A stretch of DNA of 64,000 nucleotides from Symsagittifera roscoffensis (taxonomy: Eukaryota > Xenacoelomorpha > Acoela > Convolutidae), in the NCBI RefSeq assembly GCF_963678635.1, contig NC_087067.1, positions 35,729,966-35,793,965 on the forward strand, written 5' to 3'. Made by a program: the position numbers and the translations under genes. The notes beneath the pieces were generated by a model that searched no databases, was not told the DNA's origin, and worked only from the letters and a program-made list of their open reading frames with translations. This document shows, piece after piece, positions 32,211 through 44,163 of the stretch (position 1 is its first letter; each line of letters opens with the position of its first letter).

Positions 32211-33790
32211 TTTTGATTATGAGAATCAGCACTATTACAAAATCAACACAAATATGTGCAATAAAATTGAATTTAAGTCTGAGACTAAAATTTTGTCCGT
32301 TTTCTGAAGAAAGATTTTGAAAAAGTTTTCTGGAAAATCAAAGTGACTTCTAGATACGCTTTTTGACTTTCCCGATTTTTCGCTGAGGATGAACATGACA
32401 TAAAAGGCTAAGGATTCTGAGCATTGCAGATTGAGCATTGCAGACATTTTTTGCTCCAATCCAACCCTTAAGAGAGAATGGAAATACCTACGAATCAGTT
32501 CGGAGCAGTACGTACGAATATTTCGGAGCATTCAGTGCTTATAGGTTTACCGATAATTTTTGTGAATTGAAGATACCGAAACTAAAGACAAAATTTTTTT
32601 TTGCTCAATGACGGTTTGTTACAGTGCTAACAAAATGAAAATTCATCATTCAGCGAAGACCGAACTTAAACAGACACTAAAAGTTGTACAGCCTGTTTTA
32701 CAGCTTTTTAAAATCGCCGTATAAAAGCGTTACTTCACTTTAACCTACTAAACATTAACTAGTGAATTGAATGTTCAAGAAATTCAAAACGTAAAATATC
32801 AAGAGAAAAAACTGTCAGCACATGCAAAGAAACTAAAAGTTTAGTTTTAGGCAATCCAATCATCAAAAACCTTGAAAAACCTGAGTCTACAAAATAATTA
32901 TCGTTTCATTTATGAATATAATCGTGGAGCTTCGATTTATCAACGTAGATGAGATTTTATAATATCGATAAATCAAATTTTGTAAATGTGTTGTAGAGCA
33001 TAGTGACTCTAATGAAAATAACTTTTTATTCGTTGCTGTCAAGCGTACTTATTTTGATAAACGTTTTATTCGGTTTTCTTAACAAAAAATACTTTTCGAT
33101 TTCAACAATTAACGTAGCTACTTGTGTGCTCAAACTTTTGAAAAAAAAACTTGCGTATCTCGTAAAAAAGTAATTCGGAAAGTGGTAAATATTTTTCTTT
33201 TCCTCTAACTGTTCCAATTTCTTCAAACTTTCTAATTATTTTGATACAATGCAACAAAAAAATTGTTGTCTTTGCAACTTGAGCGAGTAATTTTGTTTGC
33301 AGTAGTTACATAAATAAGGATGCCATATTGCTACAACGACTCAACGATAGTTTTGAAGATTTTCATCATCATTTTTATGAAAGGAATTTCATGTGGGGTA
33401 CAAAAAAGAGACAAAGTTGTTTAAATTCCTCATTAATGCCTCGCAAGGTTCTGAAACACTTAATTTTTGTCAAAATTGACGCGTAAATATTCAACAGTGC
33501 GTGTGCGGTTAAGTGCTATTTTATTTCAAGATATGGTGGGCAATTCTTACTTCCGGCTTGTTATCCTGAACTGAGTTTTTAGTGTGTTGATGTCAATTTA
33601 TTATCATCCACTTTTTTATTTCAACATGGTCCTCTTTTAAGTAAATCAATGATTTTTGAATTGCCGCTTAAATTTTTATCATCTGCAAAAATAATCATAA
33701 GAATATCCAGTAAAATTAAAATACTTTTCCCATAAAACCATCAAAATTTCCGGAAGAAAATTCATAATTGAATCGTTTTAAAAGGCATGC
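32211..33790. other. Upstream of the nine-exon gene; no gene seen
   Basis: AT-rich, without recognisable coding or repeats. This is where the promoter and any 5' non-coding exon of the minus-strand gene would lie; I cannot point to a specific element. Confidence 0.5.
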
Positions 33791-34364
33791 TTAGCAATCG
33801 AAAACTGAAGCCTGGCAAAAAATTTGCCCTCTATCCACTTCGCCCATTCGGTCACGGAAGTGATCATTGAAGTTTAATGCTGTCATATCTGGCTCTGCTA
33901 TTTTCGCGAACAGTAAATCCTCACTCATAAGTTCGCGTAGCACATTTTGCTCACACCAATTGAGTATGCCCCCGTCCACCGCTGAAATGAGGTTCAAGTG
34001 CAACACCGACCTTCTATAAGCTTCAACTTTCGCGTCAGGGAATGCGAACGTCACTGCCGGACCGTATATCGCCGTCACAAACTCGCCAATCCCTCTGATC
34101 AGTGCTAAGGGATCTGCCCTCATAGCTAGGCTCAAGTCGGTTAGTAGTAGCATGTCCCCTGCATGACGTCGCACATGCTCTTCTTCTGTCTGTCTTTTTG
34201 CCTTCACCGGTTTTAAAGCGATTCTGTTGTAGGAGGTATTGGATCAGAGTGTGTCTTAGATCCCGTATTTTAGTCCATGAGTCCGTGGACCGTTTTATGT
34301 CGAACTTTTTTACGTTATCACTCATCTGCTCGGGGTAGCGGGTTAAATTTATCAATCCTCCCAA
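33791..34364 (-). pseudogene. Unidentified coding relic with one frame break
   Basis: Two overlapping minus-strand frames, each open for over 100 codons, look like one protein of roughly 190 residues interrupted near 34,205, where a run of four A precedes CCGG. The upstream frame (34,364 to about 34,207) reads naturally (L-T-R-Y-P-E-Q-M-S-D-N-V-K-K-F). The downstream frame runs to a stop at 33,791 and includes R-G-I-G-E-F-V-T-A-I-Y-G-P-A-V. The stretch is clearly more GC-rich than the DNA around it. I do not recognise the family. A captured viral or transposon gene is one possibility, without direct evidence. Confidence 0.5.
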
Positions 34365-37212
34365 CTTTCCATACGTGATCGCATTTAATATCAGCTGGAT
34401 TTAATGCCAGCTGGATTTGAAACAAACATTTATCAATGTTCTTTTAAAATGTTACAATATGAAAAGGTTGCGGTTTCTGTCGCTTTTTCTACGCTTGTTT
34501 GGAAGGCGAGGGGCAAAAACTAAGCAAGGAAACAGCGAGAATAAAAATATCTTAACCTTTTTTGATATATTTTTCACAATTTTCTTTTCATATTACGATT
34601 TTTACTACTTTTGAAACTTTGGTATCGTCAGAAATTTTGAACTAAAAACTAATATTATATAAAAGACATAACACGTTTTCAATTCAAACAATCAGAAAAC
34701 GGTAAAAACTTGGCAGCTCAAAACCTTTGAAAATTTCGGTTGTCGATGGCTCTGTTAAAAAGAAGCTGACAATATTTCAGTCCCCTTCATCAAAACACAC
34801 TTCACAAAATTCTTAGCTCATACAAAGCAATATGAGGGCACAAAGCCGATATAACATTAGCCAAAACCGTTGACGCCGTTTAAGTATAAAAAAAATTTGC
34901 AATGAAAACAACAAATAGGAGTTGGTAAATTTGAGACCAACATAGGACAATTTTCGAATAAAGCGGAAATTTAAAATGCAAACATACTCAAAAGATGTCT
35001 ACTGATTGAAAAAAATAAATGTTAAAAGATCAATAAAAATTGGAGATACTGAGAAAAATTTTAATAAAGAGAAAGAAAGTTGGAGAGAAACATGTTAAAA
35101 AGCTTAAAAAAATTCAACTTTCATAGCTTACGAAGAAGCCTTTTTGCTACGCTGTTGGATTGGACTGAAATTTTTTTAACCGGCTTTCGTTGACACTCAA
35201 TAAAAACTTGGTCAAGATTTTTTTTTCAATCGAACTGCAATGAAAAATGTTTTTATGAGTTTTTTCACTCTAGGGCATCTGAAGTTTGTTTGCAGTATTA
35301 GCTTTAGTGCGGAAAAAATGAATGAAAAAGCTGAAACAACTGAACTACAGTTCCTCCTCAATTTCAGGGCTCGGAATAAAAACAACCATATCCTTCATAA
35401 GTTTCAAAACAATTCGTAAACAAAACAAGAAAGCAAAACAAAGTAGCACTGAAAGTTCCGACCACAAAACTAGAACAGCTAAAAAAAAAGTCTTTTTTGA
35501 AACATTAGTTTTTTAATCGTGAAGTGATGAAGATATGAAGGAAAACCTTGAAAATTAAACTTATGCGATAGCAGTAAATCAAACCGGGCAAAGCTGCGCT
35601 TTGCGCCACTTGCCATACAAAAATGAATGACTAGGATTGAAATCAAATGTGCATAATTTATAAAAATTAAAACGCATAACCTTCAAAAAATCGTTTTTGT
35701 CAAAAAAAAACTGCAACAAAACCTCAAATTTGTGAACTAAGCAGCTAGATCACAAGTAGCCGAAAATTTTCAGTCCTCAGAAAAAAAAATAGGTTTCGAT
35801 TGGAATGGAACTCCGGGCTTTGTCGTCTCAAGCACGACGAAGAAAGCTGAACCTTCAAAAAAAAGCCGGAATAAAGGAACTCAGCCGAAAAAAATAAACC
35901 GAAGGACGATAATTCGAAAAGCACAAAAACTGATTGAATTTATAATTAGGGAGCGGTAACAAAGCCGTGATTACCTGAGAAGAAACGCTTCATGCCGAAA
36001 AAAAATAGAAACAAATTCGAAATTAATTTTAAAACATCTAAGTCCCCCCTTCCCTCAGATCACACAAACGAACACAGAAATTTTTCGCCCATAAAACGAC
36101 ACAACGGGAGGCTACTGATTAGATAGGACGATAAGGATAATGGGAGGTTACAACCAGAATGGCCCAGTAGATAAATCAGTCCAGGATCAAGGAGAAGAGT
36201 CATGTGAACAAAGTTCATTACGGAACAAAAAGTCTTGTACCCGATTGCAAAACCCATGCTCATAGCAAGGGTAATTAGGTGTACCAGATACCTTTTTCTT
36301 CGAAAAAAAGCTATAAAATTTTTTTTAATGAAAAACAAACTCAAAAACTTTCGAAACACTTTTGCTGACAAACTTAATTTTTTAAAAAAAACATTTCGAC
36401 AAAGTCGCTGAAATAAACTTCGACTTAAAACTATAATGGAGTAAAACTAAACTTTTAAGGCTTAAGTTGAATTATGAAAATTAGACAAGCAATTATTAGA
36501 CATACTTCTCGCTTTACTCGCTCGAAACTAGACTAAACCAACATATTTCAGAACCGACTTTTCTCGACACAAAAAAAATTTCGATAATTTTCTAATGTCA
36601 TTTGAATCACGCCTGAAACTGCTTCAGTATAATAATTCAGTCGTCCCATTTCGATGATTGCGTTAGCTGATTTTGCGTAGAAAACAAAAAGAAACACTCG
36701 CAACAAAAGTTCCTCCTCAATGGTCAGAACAATAAAGACAGGTTTGCTCAGCCATATTTTTAGTTACCAGCCAACAAAAATGAGACGAAAGCAGCTAATT
36801 TGAAAGAAACTATAAATGTAAAAAATTAGATATATCAAAATTTTCATTTTTGTCTAGATTTATCTTGAATATCTTGGGAAATTTATAAAAAGTTAATTTG
36901 ACTCCAAAACCAAACCACCGAGCGAAAAAAATTGTAGTCATGAAAAACTTACATGAGCTAAAACTTCCGATCCCGAAGAAGACATACAAATTATGGTTCC
37001 CTCGAATGACCCAAAATTAGGTTAGTCAGCCGATAAATTATACGCCAAATTATTTCAAGCAAAAAAATGAAAAAAAAAAAAAAAGGAATTATAAGAGTAA
37101 TGTCCTATAACATTACGACGATGCATTTAAGGCTGATTTATGACTTCATTGATAAATTGATACAGCTTTCTGATATATATGCATTTTTATAACGCTGGTA
37201 TGGCCCTATTCA
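34365..37212. other. Gene-free AT-rich stretch
   Basis: No convincing gene. A GCAAAGCTGCGCTTTGCG palindrome near 35,587 belongs to the same palindrome family as the SINE ends. The 103-codon minus ORF at 36,060-36,371 is hydrophobic but without a recognisable motif. Confidence 0.5.
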
Positions 37213-37262
37213 GCTTGTGCACTTACCGTAACTAAACGGAAGGGCCTCTTTTGTAATTTAGT
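37213..37262 (-). repeat. Right copy of the 50-bp inverted repeat
   Basis: Exact reverse complement of 29,351-29,400 as read. Homology stops abruptly at both ends. Confidence 0.85.
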
Positions 37263-37472
37263 TTTTTTTTAGAAAAAAAAATAGTAAGAGTTCAAAGCTA
37301 GAAGAATTACAAATTTCAGGAGTAAATGAACGCACAAAAAGCAACTAGAATAAAATCTTCACATAGCAAAAATTCCAATATGTGGCACCTAGGACGACAA
37401 AACTTAAAAAGACAAATAATGAGCCGACAATTTTATAGGAACTGAATATTTTTCGTTTAATAAAAAAAAATA

Positions 37473-37545
37473 GGTCCTGGTCAGATTCGAACCCAGGACC
37501 TTGCTGTCCCAGGCGTATTCGTTAAATCCCGACTGAGTGACGATC
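37473..37545 (-). repeat. tRNA-like sequence, probably a SINE head or decayed tRNA
   Basis: On the minus strand CACTCAGTCGGGATTTAACG resembles a D-arm/A box, and CCTGGGTTCGAATCTGACCA gives a good T arm and B box. The anticodon arm does not fold into a clean five-pair stem and the acceptor stem is not closed, so I do not call a functional tRNA. Confidence 0.45.
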
Positions 37546-37756
37546 AATTATTGTGTTCAATGTTTACGTCCGCAAACAAAGAGCAAGTCCTATAAACTAT
37601 ACTTTATGCCAAATATGCTGAGTTCAAACCATTGATTGCTCGCGGACATAAAATTTAATTTCAATCCTGTAAAAACTCAGCTTCAAGAAGTTAATTAAAT
37701 TTTCAGATTACCACTCGTGGGATACCATCACTTGATCTATGCGAAATCAAATATGA

Positions 37757-38154
37757 TTATTTTCAGGCAAAACGATCAAAATTTGGATACATGCCGGAAA
37801 TATATGTCCTATACAGTACACTTTGTCATATAAACTTACTTCAAACCGTTCATCGCGATGAAATTCAGTTTATTATCCTTTATTCTGCAAACATTCAGCT
37901 TTAACTATTATCGAAAGAGTTTCGTGGGATGCCATTACTCGATCTATGCAAAATCAAAGAAAAATCTTTTCAGCCGCAAAGATCAAAATTTGGTTCCCTG
38001 TCGTTAAATATAGAATGAAAAAGCATACAAACCATAAGGTATGGAAGTATTTGGCAGTAAATATTCAACATTACATTTTGGCGGTGTTATTTTCCAATAT
38101 GGCATCATTAAATCTGAAAACATCGAATCACAATTACCGAATCGATTAAAAATA
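37757..38154 (+). repeat. Segment R1, first copy of a tandemly duplicated block
   Basis: Nearly identical to about 40,583-40,980. It contains an internal, diverged duplication of about 210 bp: CGTGGGATACCATCACTTGA near 37,715 against CGTGGGATGCCATTACTCGA near 37,925. It has no recognisable product. Confidence 0.85.
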
Positions 38155-38684
38155 GTAATCTTAGGAATAAAACATCAATGTTGTGTAAAGCTTTTCAATG
38201 AAATAATCATCATCGTCAGACACTGAAATAAAAGCTTGTATAAAAATGTAAAATGTACATAGTTTAACAAGGTTAAACATTAAAAACAAAGTGAATAAAA
38301 TTCGCTATGATATGTGAATATGAAAGCAAGCCAGTTTACACTGGAACAAAATACTCTTCTATAATTTCAGAGTCAGCTCTAGGCTGCGAAACTCATCCCG
38401 CGTGTTCAGGCCGGGTTTCATTCTAGCGATGTGAATTGCCTCTAGAGTCATCAGTTTTCGGACATCGTTCGCTCTGTCTATGATCTCCGTTGTAAATTGG
38501 GTGTCTCCGGTGCAGATTCGAGTATGTTCTCCTACAGGCGAAGATGATCTTCGGTGTTCTTGCAGTCTTGTGGTCAAATGACGGCTTGTTTGGCCGACAT
38601 AGCTGGCCATGCAGCCAGGACATGATAATTTGTAAACGACCCGACTGGCAAGAGCTTTGTCTATCTTCGATAGAAATAGACATA
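38155..38684 (-). mobile_element. 5'-truncated Penelope-like element insertion (GIY-YIG end)
   Basis: This 530-bp block is absent at the matching position of the second copy (40,980/40,981) and is bounded by ATAGTAA on both sides, a likely 7-bp target duplication. The minus-strand ORF 38,359-38,715 encodes V-V-Y-K-L-S-C-P-G-C, then S-Y-V-G-Q-T-S-R-H-L-T-T-R-L-Q-E-H-R, then L-T-L-E-A-I-H-I. This is the GIY-YIG endonuclease typical of the Penelope C-terminus. The domain is intact from its N-terminal Cys pair to the stop; the reverse transcriptase is missing. It is a different subfamily from the PHD-bearing elements at 50-56 kb. Confidence 0.88.
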
Positions 38685-39140
38685 GTAAATTATAAAAGGG
38701 GCCCTTCCGAATCAATTACCAAGTAATGGTTAGAAGCAATTCAGTGAAAAAAAAGAGCAATCACTGACTCGAGAAGTAAATGAAACTTGCGATACAGCAC
38801 TGTGACATTCGACCAGAATGCCTTCAAATGCATTTCGGATTCCAAATTTTATCATAGCATCTGAGTGGGAAGGTTGGCGGTTTTGATGATTTACTGGAGC
38901 TAATTGGACGATTGAAGGAATCAGGAATGGTTAATTTGGCCTGACATCCTAATTTTTAAATTTTTGATTTGGGCGTAATTTATTTCTCGTCTCTTTCAAG
39001 GAATATTGTTGTTGTGTTTTTTCACGTTTTCAGTTGATAGGAAAAAAAATTCCTAGATGTCTTTCATCTAGAATTTTTTTTTCTTATAAACTGAAAACGT
39101 GAAAAAACACAACAACAATATTCGTTGAAAGAGACGAGAT
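38685..39140. repeat. Foldback block, copy 1 (right arm shortened)
   Basis: Starts TTATAAAAGGGGCCCTTCCG and contains the hairpin ACGTTTTCAGTT...AACTGAAAACGT. It aligns with 40,981-41,435, but its right arm ends near GAGACGAGATATAAAT, after which the sequence differs until about 39,285. Confidence 0.8.
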
Positions 39141-39284
39141 ATAAATACAAGAAAAACGAATATTATAGATTGACAATCATTCCGAGTTGTAACGATTTTG
39201 CCGCTACAATCGTTACGAAGCAACTTACGAGAACCAGGAAGGGTGTTGGAAAGACGTGGCCAGCCTTCCGGAAAATGAGGCCAA

Positions 39285-40573
39285 AAGTATCATAGTAACC
39301 GAGATTACAGTCAGGAGTCCCTTCATCATGTATTCCAGTCAAAATCCTTGGAATTTTCTAGATATGGAAGTGATAATGATAAAAGAAGATGACAAGTGTT
39401 TAAGTCCTTTTCAATTAAAATTGATACGGGTTATGTTTCTCCAATAACAACACGCAACTCGACACGAGATAATATAATATACAAGTGTTACAAATAAAAA
39501 ATTACGTCGAAAGTTATTTTGTCATTTATTCTGTGGCTGTCAGTTAGCGTAGGAAATAAATATTTGTTGGTCTGTTCGGTTTATTTCCCACCTGATGCTA
39601 CGTATGGCCGTCAGCTAGAAATGCATAACTCACATTCCATCAAATGTCTTCAGGGACCAGAACCCATCGTCAATTATTGTACTCTGTGGGGATTTCAATA
39701 ACTTGGATACTGATGACCTCGTATTAGATTGCGGTCTTTACGATGTTTGTACGGAACCCACACGCGGGAATAATAGACTTGACAAAATATTGTGTTCGGA
39801 TGAAATTTATTTCAATGGTATTGAACGATTTACGTCTACTCTGAGAACGGACCATATGGGTTTGGTTGCTTATCATGGTGTAAAACTATCTGAAAAGAGG
39901 TTGTTTACTTTCGTGACCATAAATTTGCCAACAAAAATCATTTGAACTATTTGCAAGATACCCATGATTTAAGTTGTTTTCTTAACTACAACGATCCAAA
40001 TGTGTTGTTAGGGGAACTTTCTAACGAGCTTCTGAATCTGTATAAGGTCGCCTGTCCATTGAAACGTGTTGTTCTTAGCTCAAAGGATCCACCTTTTATG
40101 ACTCCGGTTATCAAATATCTTTTAAGGAAGAAGCATCGACATACACGTCGAGGTAAACTTGCGGAAGCGAATGCTGTCGGCCTTCAAGTTCGTTTGTTAA
40201 TTACTAAACGTGCCTTTTCTGATTCCAGAGGTCGAAACTGGTGGCAGCGTGTGAATACTTTATTGAATAAGAATACAATAGCCCCAGATCGCACCTGTAT
40301 TTTTTCGGCTGAGCAAAGTAACCAGTACTATAATGGCATCTCCACTGCTGCTTCTGGAGGCCCATTCAAGCCTACTCATTTGGAGACTACAAATGACGGT
40401 CCGCAGTTTTCGCTCTTGCAAATATTTAATGCCATGAAACGCATTAGGCGCACCGCTACTGGCCCAGACGCTCTGCCGTTTTGGATCTTTAAGGACAATG
40501 CTCAAAACTTGGCCGAAATCTTTTGTCACATGAATAACTTGTGCTTGGAACAAGGTATTTTCCCGGAGTTTTA
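39285..40573 (+). pseudogene. LINE fragment, copy 1 (endonuclease plus start of reverse transcriptase)
   Basis: Frames at 39,519-39,945 carry an EEP-type endonuclease end: Y-L-L-V-C-S-V-Y-F-P-P, then T-R-G-N-N-R-L-D, then R-T-D-H-M-G-L-V, the family's catalytic D-H. From 39,942 the frame continues with a linker and the N-terminal reverse transcriptase motif T-G-P-D-A-L-P-F-W-I-F-K-D-N-A. It breaks at about 40,571, where segment R1 resumes. It looks like the CR1/L2/jockey group of non-LTR elements. Confidence 0.82.
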
Positions 40574-40582
40574 TTTTCAGGA

Positions 40583-40980
40583 TTATTTTCAGGCAAAACG
40601 ATCAAAATTTGAATACATGCCGGAAATATATGTCCTATACAGTACACTTTGTCATATAAACTTACTTCAAACCGTTCATCGCGATGAAATTCAGTTTATT
40701 ATCCTTTATTCTGCAAACATTCAGCTTTAACTATTATCGAAAGAGTTTCGTGGGATGCCATTACTCGATCTATGCAAAATCAAAGAAAAATTTTTTCAGC
40801 CGCAAAGATCAAAATGTGGTTCCCTGTCGTTAAATATAGAATGAAAAAGCATACAAACCATAAGGTATGGAAGTATTTGGCAGTAAATATTCAACATTAC
40901 ATTTTGGCGGTGTTATTTTCCAATATGGCATCATTAAATCTGAAAACATCGAATCACAATTACCGAATCGATTAAAAATA
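40583..40980 (+). repeat. Segment R1, second copy
   Basis: Differs from the first copy by only a few bases (for example TTTGAATAC for TTTGGATAC). Here it joins directly to the foldback block, giving the empty site for the Penelope insertion seen at 38,155. Confidence 0.85.
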
Positions 40981-41203
40981 GTAAATTATAAAAGGGGCCC
41001 TTCCGAATCAATTACCAAGTAATGGTTAGAAGCAATTCAGTGAAAAAAAAGAGCAATCACTGACTCGAGAAGTAAATGAAACTTGCGATACAGCACTGTG
41101 ACATTCGACCAGAATGCCTTCAAATGCATTTCGGATTCCAAATTTTATCATAGCATCTGAGTGGGAAGGTTGGCGGTTTTGATGATTTACTGGAGCTAAT
41201 TGG

Positions 41204-41512
41204 ACGATTGAAGGAATCAGGAATGGTTAATTTGGCCTGACATCCTAATTTTTAAATTTTTGATTTGGGCGTAATTTATTTCTCGTCTCTTTCAAGGAAT
41301 ATTGTTGTTGTGTTTTTTCACGTTTTCAGTTGATAGGAAAAAAAATTCCTAGATGTCTTTCATCTAGAATTTTTTTTTCTTATAAACTGAAAACGTGAAA
41401 AAACACAACAACAATATTCCTTGAAAGAGACGAGAAATAAATTACGCCCAAATCAAAAATTTAAAAATTAGGATGTCAGGCCAAATTAACCATTCCTGAT
41501 TCCTTCGATCGT
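41204..41512. repeat. Foldback with 128-bp arms, copy 2
   Basis: Arms 41,204-41,331 and 41,385-41,512 are reverse complements, with one mismatch noticed (ACGATTGAAGG against CCTTCGATCGT). The 53-base loop contains a further small hairpin (CCTAGATG...CATCTAGA). It could be a non-autonomous DNA element or the product of snap-back repair. Confidence 0.88.
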
Positions 41513-44124
41513 ATCATAGTAACCGATATTACAGTCAGAAGTCCCTTCATCATGTATTCCAGTCAAAATCCTTGGAATTTTCTAGAAATGGAAGTGGTAA
41601 TGATAAAAGAAGATGACAAGTGTTTCAGTCCTTTTCAATTAAAATCGATACGGGTTACGTTTCTCCAATAACAACACGCAACTCGACACGAGATAATATA
41701 ATATACAAGTGTTACAAACAAAAACTTACGTCGAAAGTTATTTTGTCATTCATTCTGTGGCTGTCAGTTAGCGTAGGAAATAAATATTTGTTGGTCTGTT
41801 CGGTTTATTTCCCACCTGATGCTACTTATGGCCGTCAGCTTGAAATGCATAACTCTCATTCCATCAAATGTCTTCAGGGACCAGAACCCATTGTCAATTA
41901 TTGTACTCTGTGGGGATTTCAATAACTTGGATACTGATGACCTCGTATTAGATTGCGGTCTTTACGATGTATTGAACGATTTAAGTCTACTCTGAGAACG
42001 GACCATATGGGTTTGGTTGCTTATCATGGTGTTGAACTATCTGAAAAGAAGGTTGTTTACTTTCGTGACCATAGATTTGCCAACAAAATCATTTGAACTA
42101 TTTGCAGGATACCCATGATTTAAGTTATTTTCTTAACTACAACGATCCAAATGTGTTGTTAGGGGAACTTTCTAACGAGCTTCTGAATCTGTATAAGGTC
42201 GCCTGTCCATTGAAACGTGTTGTTCTTAGCTCAAAGGATCCACCTTTTATGACTCCGGTTATCAAATATCTTTTAAGGAAGAAGCATCGACATACACGTC
42301 GAGGTAAACTTGCGGAAGCGAATGCTGTCGGCCTTCAAGTTCGTTTGTTAATTACTAAACGTGCCTTTTCTGATTCCAGAGGTCGAAACTGGTGGCAGCG
42401 TGTGAATACTTTATTGAATAAGAATACAATAGCCCCAGATCGCACCTGTATTTTTTCGGCTGAGCAAAGTAACCAGTACTATAATGGCATCTCCACTGCT
42501 GCTTCTGGAGGCCCATTCAAGCCTACTCATTTGGAGACTACAAATGACGGTCCGCAGTTTTCGCTCTTGCAAATATTTATTGCCATGAAACGCATTAGGC
42601 GCACCGCTACTGGCCCAGACGCTCTGCCGTTTTGGATCTTTAAGGACAATGCTCAAAATTTAGCCGAAATCTTTTGTCATATCTTCAACTTGTGCTTGGA
42701 ACAAGGTATTTTCCCGGAGTTTTGGAAGCTTGCAAAAATATCTCGGCGCTCCGCCCTTGATCGCCATCGTGATTTTTCTCGCTCCTTAGTTTCATTTCGC
42801 TCACTGAAAGATCAGCTTGACCTTTAGTCGATTCGTTTTCAGCAAACACGTCGGAAGCGCTGCTAAAGTTTCGTCTCCAAAGCAGCCAAAGGATTTGAGG
42901 CCTGTTTCTGTTACTTCTGTTATGTCCAGAGTGTTTGAAAGGTTAATTTAACAGAACTATCTGCAAGGCCCTTATAACAGATGGCTTACACGTAACCAGT
43001 ATGGTTTTCGTAAACATTCTTCTACTTCCTGTATGCTCATTGGGCTGCAACATCATCTCTGGAATTTCCGTGAAAACTATGATTATGTTCGCTTCTTTTC
43101 TCTAGATATGTCAAAAACTTTTGATACTATTTCTCACAAGAGTGTTATAGAAGGAGTAATGAATATTGTCCCAGTAGTCGATCCTGCGGTTGTCAACGTA
43201 ATCATTAACTTCTTGCAAAATAGAGCCCATTATGCTTCTCTCAATGGCTTGGATTCAACTGTTTTGTATAATAATCAGGGTGTCCCTCAGGGCACTGTCC
43301 TTGGTCCGCCTCTTTACAATTGCTCTACCCGTGATATTGATGTTTCAGATATTTCCACCACGTTATCCATTTATGCTGACAAAAAAAAATCCTCTTGTAG
43401 CTGGCTGCAATAGCGCTGACAATGCTCGGGAAGTTATTAGTTTGCTCTGTCACCAATTTGACGCAAGAAATTTGTTTCTCAATGTTCAAAAATCTTCCAA
43501 GGAAATGCGTATCATTTTCAACCATAGTGGCAGTAATGCCATACATATGGTTGAGGGCATTGAGGTTGTTGATGAACTCAAAGTGCTGGGGTTTACGATT
43601 GACTCCAAATTTGGTTTTTCTAAGCATATTGACAAAGCTGTTAAACAATCGATTTCTATACTTTTTTCAATCTGGCGCCTTGGTAAAATCGGTTATTCGA
43701 AGGACGAACTTGCTATTTTGTATCGTGCTTTTATTCTCCCAATGCTTTACTATGGCATTAATGTTTGGGGTGGTTCAAATGTTGAAGATCTAGAGAAGAT
43801 AAATTTGTTTCAAAGACGTGCAATAAGGCTCGGCGTTACTCATACTTATGAACCAATATCTGCAACTATTAGAAGAGCTGACCAAAAACTCTACGATGCA
43901 ATCCTCCAAACAGGTTCTGATCATCTGATGTTTGATTTAGTTCCGACACGTTCTACCTATTCAGCAAACAAACTGCGCTGTCGTGATCCACCTATTGCTC
44001 GCTGTAAGATGGAGAGGCAAATGAAAATATTTCCTTATCGCCTGCTGCGCAGACTTCATGACATATAGTTTGATTTTTTATGTCTTATTAAGATTTATAG
44101 ATGTCATTCTATAACTAATTTAAG
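41513..44124 (+). pseudogene. LINE, copy 2 (endonuclease to 3' end), broken
   Basis: This matches copy 1 through its endonuclease and linker, with a deletion of about 80 bp near 41,970, then continues through the whole reverse transcriptase. Motifs include F-F-S-L-D-M-S-K-T-F-D-T-I-S-H (motif A, about 43,095) and N-Q-G-V-P-Q-G-T-V-L-G-P-P (motif B, about 43,275). The expected Y-A-D-D is altered: it reads Y-A-D-K-K-K across a run of A at 43,380, and the frame shifts there. The C-terminal region runs in another frame to TAG at 44,068. It is a CR1/L2/jockey-like non-LTR element and non-functional. Confidence 0.87.

Positions 44125-44162
<38 letters not shown>
44125..44162 (+). repeat. (TATC)n tail of the LINE
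   Basis: About nine TATC units follow the LINE 3' untranslated region directly. Simple-repeat tails like this mark the 3' terminus of several non-LTR families. Confidence 0.85.

Positions 44163-44163
<1 letters not shown>

Noticed and set aside
36060-36371. Hydrophobic 103-codon minus ORF, receptor-like at first sight
   Set aside because: The segment L-D-P-G-L-I-Y is not a proper N/D-P-x-x-Y motif and no other receptor feature is present; AT-rich frames often look hydrophobic.
37473-37545. Functional tRNA gene
   Set aside because: Acceptor and anticodon stems do not close convincingly; recorded as a tRNA-like repeat instead.
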